Positions 6,154 to 7,815 of a stretch of 7,815 nt of DNA are shown in pieces (position 1 is the first letter of the stretch; every line of letters begins with the position of its first letter). A program made the translations under genes and the position numbers. The notes under the pieces are model-generated. The model saw nothing but the letters and a program-made list of their open reading frames with translations, ran no database searches and had not been told where the DNA came from. Origin of the DNA: Azonexus sp. (GTDB lineage: Bacteria > Pseudomonadota > Gammaproteobacteria > Burkholderiales > Rhodocyclaceae); contig JAKLLI010000072.1 in NCBI GenBank assembly GCA_023150195.1, positions 1 through 7,815 of the forward strand. Reading direction: 5' to 3'.

Positions 6154-6987
6154 ATGTCCGATCTTTACTGCGTTTTTGGCAATCCGATTGCCCATTCCCG
6201 TTCTCCGGCCATTCATGCCGAATTCGCCCGTCAGACCGGCCAGGATATGGTGTATGAAGCCCGACTGGCGCCGGTCGACGGCTTTGCCGGGGCCGTTTCC
6301 AGCTTTGTTGCAGAAGGCGGGCGTGGCGCCAACGTGACCGTGCCGTTCAAGGAAGATGCCTATCGCCTCTGTACCCGTTTGTCGCCGCGTGCGGCCCGTG
6401 CCGGGGCGGTCAATACCTTGTGCTTTGAAGGTGACGAAATCCACGGGGATAACACCGATGGTGCAGGTTTGCTGGCCGATATAAGTAACAATCTAGACTA
6501 CCCTCCCACGGGAAAACGCGTCTTGCTGCTAGGTGCCGGCGGAGCTGCGCGCGGGGTGGTCGAGCCTTTGCTGGCGACGCAACCCGCCGTCTTGTGCATC
6601 GCCAACCGCAGCCTCGACAAAGCGCAGGCCCTCGTCGATCTGTTTGCCGATTTGGCTGTTTCCACCCCGTTGACCGCATCCACCTACGCAGCGCTGGATG
6701 GGCAGGCGTTTGATCTGGTGATCAACGCCACCTCGGCCAGCCTTAGTGGGGCGGCTCTGCCCTTGCCACCCGGCTTGTTCGCCGCTGGCAGTCTGGCCTA
6801 CGACATGATGTACGGCAAAGGCGAAACCCCCTTCATGCAGTTGGCGCAAGCGCAAGGCGCCGCTCGCTGCGCGGATGGACTGGGCATGCTCGTCGGTCAG
6901 GCGGCCGAAGCCTTTGCGGTGTGGCGGGGGGTTTATCCAGACACGGCCCCGGTCTTGGCGAGTCTCAGGGTAACGCTCAAGGGATGA
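6154..6987 (+). CDS. aroE: Shikimate dehydrogenase (NADP+)
   Basis: AroE reduces 3-dehydroshikimate to shikimate with NADPH, the fourth step of the shikimate pathway to aromatic amino acids, in the cytoplasm. The 277-residue length is typical. Substrate-site signatures are intact: [10 protein letters not shown] (9-18) with S15 and S17, [12 protein letters not shown] (58-69) with catalytic K66, GAVNTL (84-89) with N87, and GDNTDGAG (98-105) with catalytic D102. The Rossmann domain shows GAGGAAR (127-133) and NRS (151-153), the latter fitting NADP(H) preference. NATSASL (191-197), [12 protein letters not shown] (216-227) and [14 protein letters not shown] (241-254) complete the fold. The ATG at 6154 starts directly at the first beta strand; no clear Shine-Dalgarno sequence precedes it. 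It follows the tonB-like gene by five bases and overlaps mtgA by four (ATGA). A rare-codon cluster lies at 6481-6513. Confidence 0.97.
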   Translation: MSDLYCVFGNPIAHSRSPAIHAEFARQTGQDMVYEARLAPVDGFAGAVSSFVAEGGRGANVTVPFKEDAYRLCTRLSPRAARAGAVNTLCFEGDEIHGDNTDGAGLLADISNNLDYPPTGKRVLLLGAGGAARGVVEPLLATQPAVLCIANRSLDKAQALVDLFADLAVSTPLTASTYAALDGQAFDLVINATSASLSGAALPLPPGLFAAGSLAYDMMYGKGETPFMQLAQAQGAARCADGLGMLVGQAAEAFAVWRGVYPDTAPVLASLRVTLKG

Positions 6988-7679
6988 AACGCCTGCGCCG
7001 GGCCTTGGGTTTTGCCTTGCTTGGCCTGATCGGGATCGGGCTGCTTTGGTTGCTGTGGTGGTTTGTCTGGGTCGCCTATTGGGGTTACTTCAATCCGCAG
7101 ATGACGCATTTCATGGAAATTCGTCTGAGCGAGTTACAGGAAAAGCGTCCAGACGCAGAACTCCGCCATCAATGGGTGGATTACGATCGGATATCGCCCC
7201 ATCTCAAGCGCGCGATCATTGCGGCTGAAGATGCCCGCTTCGTCGATCATGAAGGTTTCGATTGGGAAGGCATCCAGCGCGCCATGGAAAAAAACCAGAA
7301 AAAGGGGCGTCTGGTGGCGGGCGGTTCCACCATCAGCCAGCAGCTGGCTAAAAACCTGTTTCTTAGTCCGGACAAATCCTATGTGCGCAAGGCCAACGAG
7401 GCCATCATTACCCTCATGCTTGAGGCAATGTGGAGCAAGCGGCGGATTTTCGAGGTGTATCTGAACGTGATCGAATGGGGCAATGGGGTGTTTGGTGCCG
7501 AAGCCGCAGCGCGTCATTACTTTTCTACCGGCGCAGCCCAGTTGACCGCAGCACAGGCAGCGCGACTGGCTGGCATGGTGCCGAATCCGCGTTTCTACGA
7601 CCGTAACCGCAATGCGCCCGGACTGGGCAAAAAGGCGGCCATCATTCAGGCGCGTATGCCCGCTGCCGAGGTGCCCTGA
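6984..7679 (+). CDS. mtgA: Monofunctional biosynthetic peptidoglycan transglycosylase
   Basis: MtgA is a GT51-family glycosyltransferase that polymerises lipid II into glycan strands at the outer face of the inner membrane, without a transpeptidase domain. The 231-residue length is normal. A basic start and one membrane anchor (about 8-33, Leu/Trp-rich) precede the catalytic domain. GT51 motifs are in order: [14 protein letters not shown] (80-93) with catalytic E82, [15 protein letters not shown] (113-127), and [20 protein letters not shown] (152-171) with the second glutamate E157. The ATG at 6984 overlaps the aroE stop (ATGA), suggesting translational coupling; AGGG 6967-6970 is a distant candidate ribosome site. 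The longer frame from 6921 only re-reads aroE. It is the last gene of the operon and shares the undecaprenyl carrier cycle with uppP at the other end. Confidence 0.97.
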   Translation: MKRLRRALGFALLGLIGIGLLWLLWWFVWVAYWGYFNPQMTHFMEIRLSELQEKRPDAELRHQWVDYDRISPHLKRAIIAAEDARFVDHEGFDWEGIQRAMEKNQKKGRLVAGGSTISQQLAKNLFLSPDKSYVRKANEAIITLMLEAMWSKRRIFEVYLNVIEWGNGVFGAEAAARHYFSTGAAQLTAAQAARLAGMVPNPRFYDRNRNAPGLGKKAAIIQARMPAAEVP

Positions 7680-7707
7680 GCCGGGGCTGACGCAAATGCA
7701 GGGGAAA

Positions 7708-7729
7708 TCCGCCGTATTTTTGCGGCGGA
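7708..7729. other. GC-rich hairpin after mtgA
   Basis: TCCGCCG (7708-7714) and CGGCGGA (7723-7729) form a perfect seven-base-pair stem with an eight-base loop, TATTTTTG. It begins 28 bases past the mtgA stop, where a terminator would be expected. However, the T-run sits in the loop and the bases after the stem are GGGCG, so it does not meet the intrinsic terminator pattern. It may stabilise the 3' end or assist Rho-dependent ending; that is inference. Confidence 0.4.
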
Positions 7730-7744
7730 GGGCGAAACCGGCGG

Positions 7745-7753
7745 TGCTAAAAT
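7745..7753 (+). promoter_or_regulatory. Extended -10 promoter of the downstream gene
   Basis: TG-C-TAAAAT is an extended -10 with five of six hexamer matches. A TTGCGG -35-like sequence (7720-7725) is 22 bases away, too far for normal spacing, but extended -10 promoters need less from the -35. A start near 7760 leaves a leader of about 19 bases before the ATG at 7779. Confidence 0.5.
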
Positions 7754-7778
7754 GGACGCCCTTTTGCGGCGCTGCACC

Positions 7779-7815
7779 ATGAGCGAAGACACCCAGCTGA
7801 CCGATACCGAAGACT
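7779..7815 (+). CDS. Start of an unidentified gene (cut by window end)
   Basis: Twelve codons are visible, MSEDTQLTDTED, an acidic and polar N-terminus with no sign of a signal peptide. The call rests on the extended -10 box 25 bases upstream and the change to a new reading frame after the mtgA end. No Shine-Dalgarno sequence is apparent in the CGGCGCTGCACC before the ATG. Too little is present to name a family. Confidence 0.45.
   Translation, partial: MSEDTQLTDTED

Noticed and set aside
1..7815. A hidden defence island, mobile element, CRISPR array or RNA gene
   Set aside because: Nearly every stretch is explained by housekeeping genes. I saw no transposase, no evenly spaced repeats, no target-site duplications and no tRNA-like or rRNA sequence by reading both strands.

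Overview
The window looks like ordinary chromosome from a Betaproteobacterium, most likely of the Rhodocyclales type. The reasons are high-GC coding, tight gene packing, and a run of a plant/cyanobacterial-type RNB nuclease gene, a tonB-like gene, aroE and mtgA, which I recall as a betaproteobacterial arrangement. This placement is inferred from gene content and was not tested by a search. I see no mobile element, CRISPR array, tRNA or rRNA.

Left part (1-1396): the 3' end of a ClC-type chloride channel gene on the plus strand meets, stop codon against stop codon, a minus-strand gene for a 325-residue protein. That protein has an apparently duplicated N-terminal region, a Lys/Ala/Glu-rich linker and a C-terminal helix-hairpin-helix DNA-binding domain. 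It is the least explained gene in the window.

Divergent control region (1397-1637): about 240 bases of more AT-rich DNA hold a clear minus-strand -10 box and ribosome binding site for the helix-hairpin-helix gene, two short inverted repeats, and a possible start signal for a small cysteine-cluster (YkgJ-type) gene on the plus strand.

Main operon (1938-7679): uppP, a yqiA-type esterase, an RNB-family ribonuclease, a tonB-like gene, aroE and mtgA follow on the plus strand with overlaps of 4-13 bases or gaps of 5-7 bases, so they are probably co-transcribed. Its two ends serve peptidoglycan assembly: UppP regenerates the undecaprenyl phosphate carrier and MtgA polymerises glycan strands from lipid II. 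Between them lie RNA turnover (RNB), envelope energy transduction (TonB-like) and aromatic amino acid synthesis (AroE). After mtgA come a GC-rich hairpin, an extended -10 promoter and the first 12 codons of another gene.

I found no convincing new multi-gene system. The points most worth a second look are the architecture of the helix-hairpin-helix protein, two possible leaderless starts, the proline-poor TonB-like protein, and a rare-codon cluster at the AroE domain boundary.
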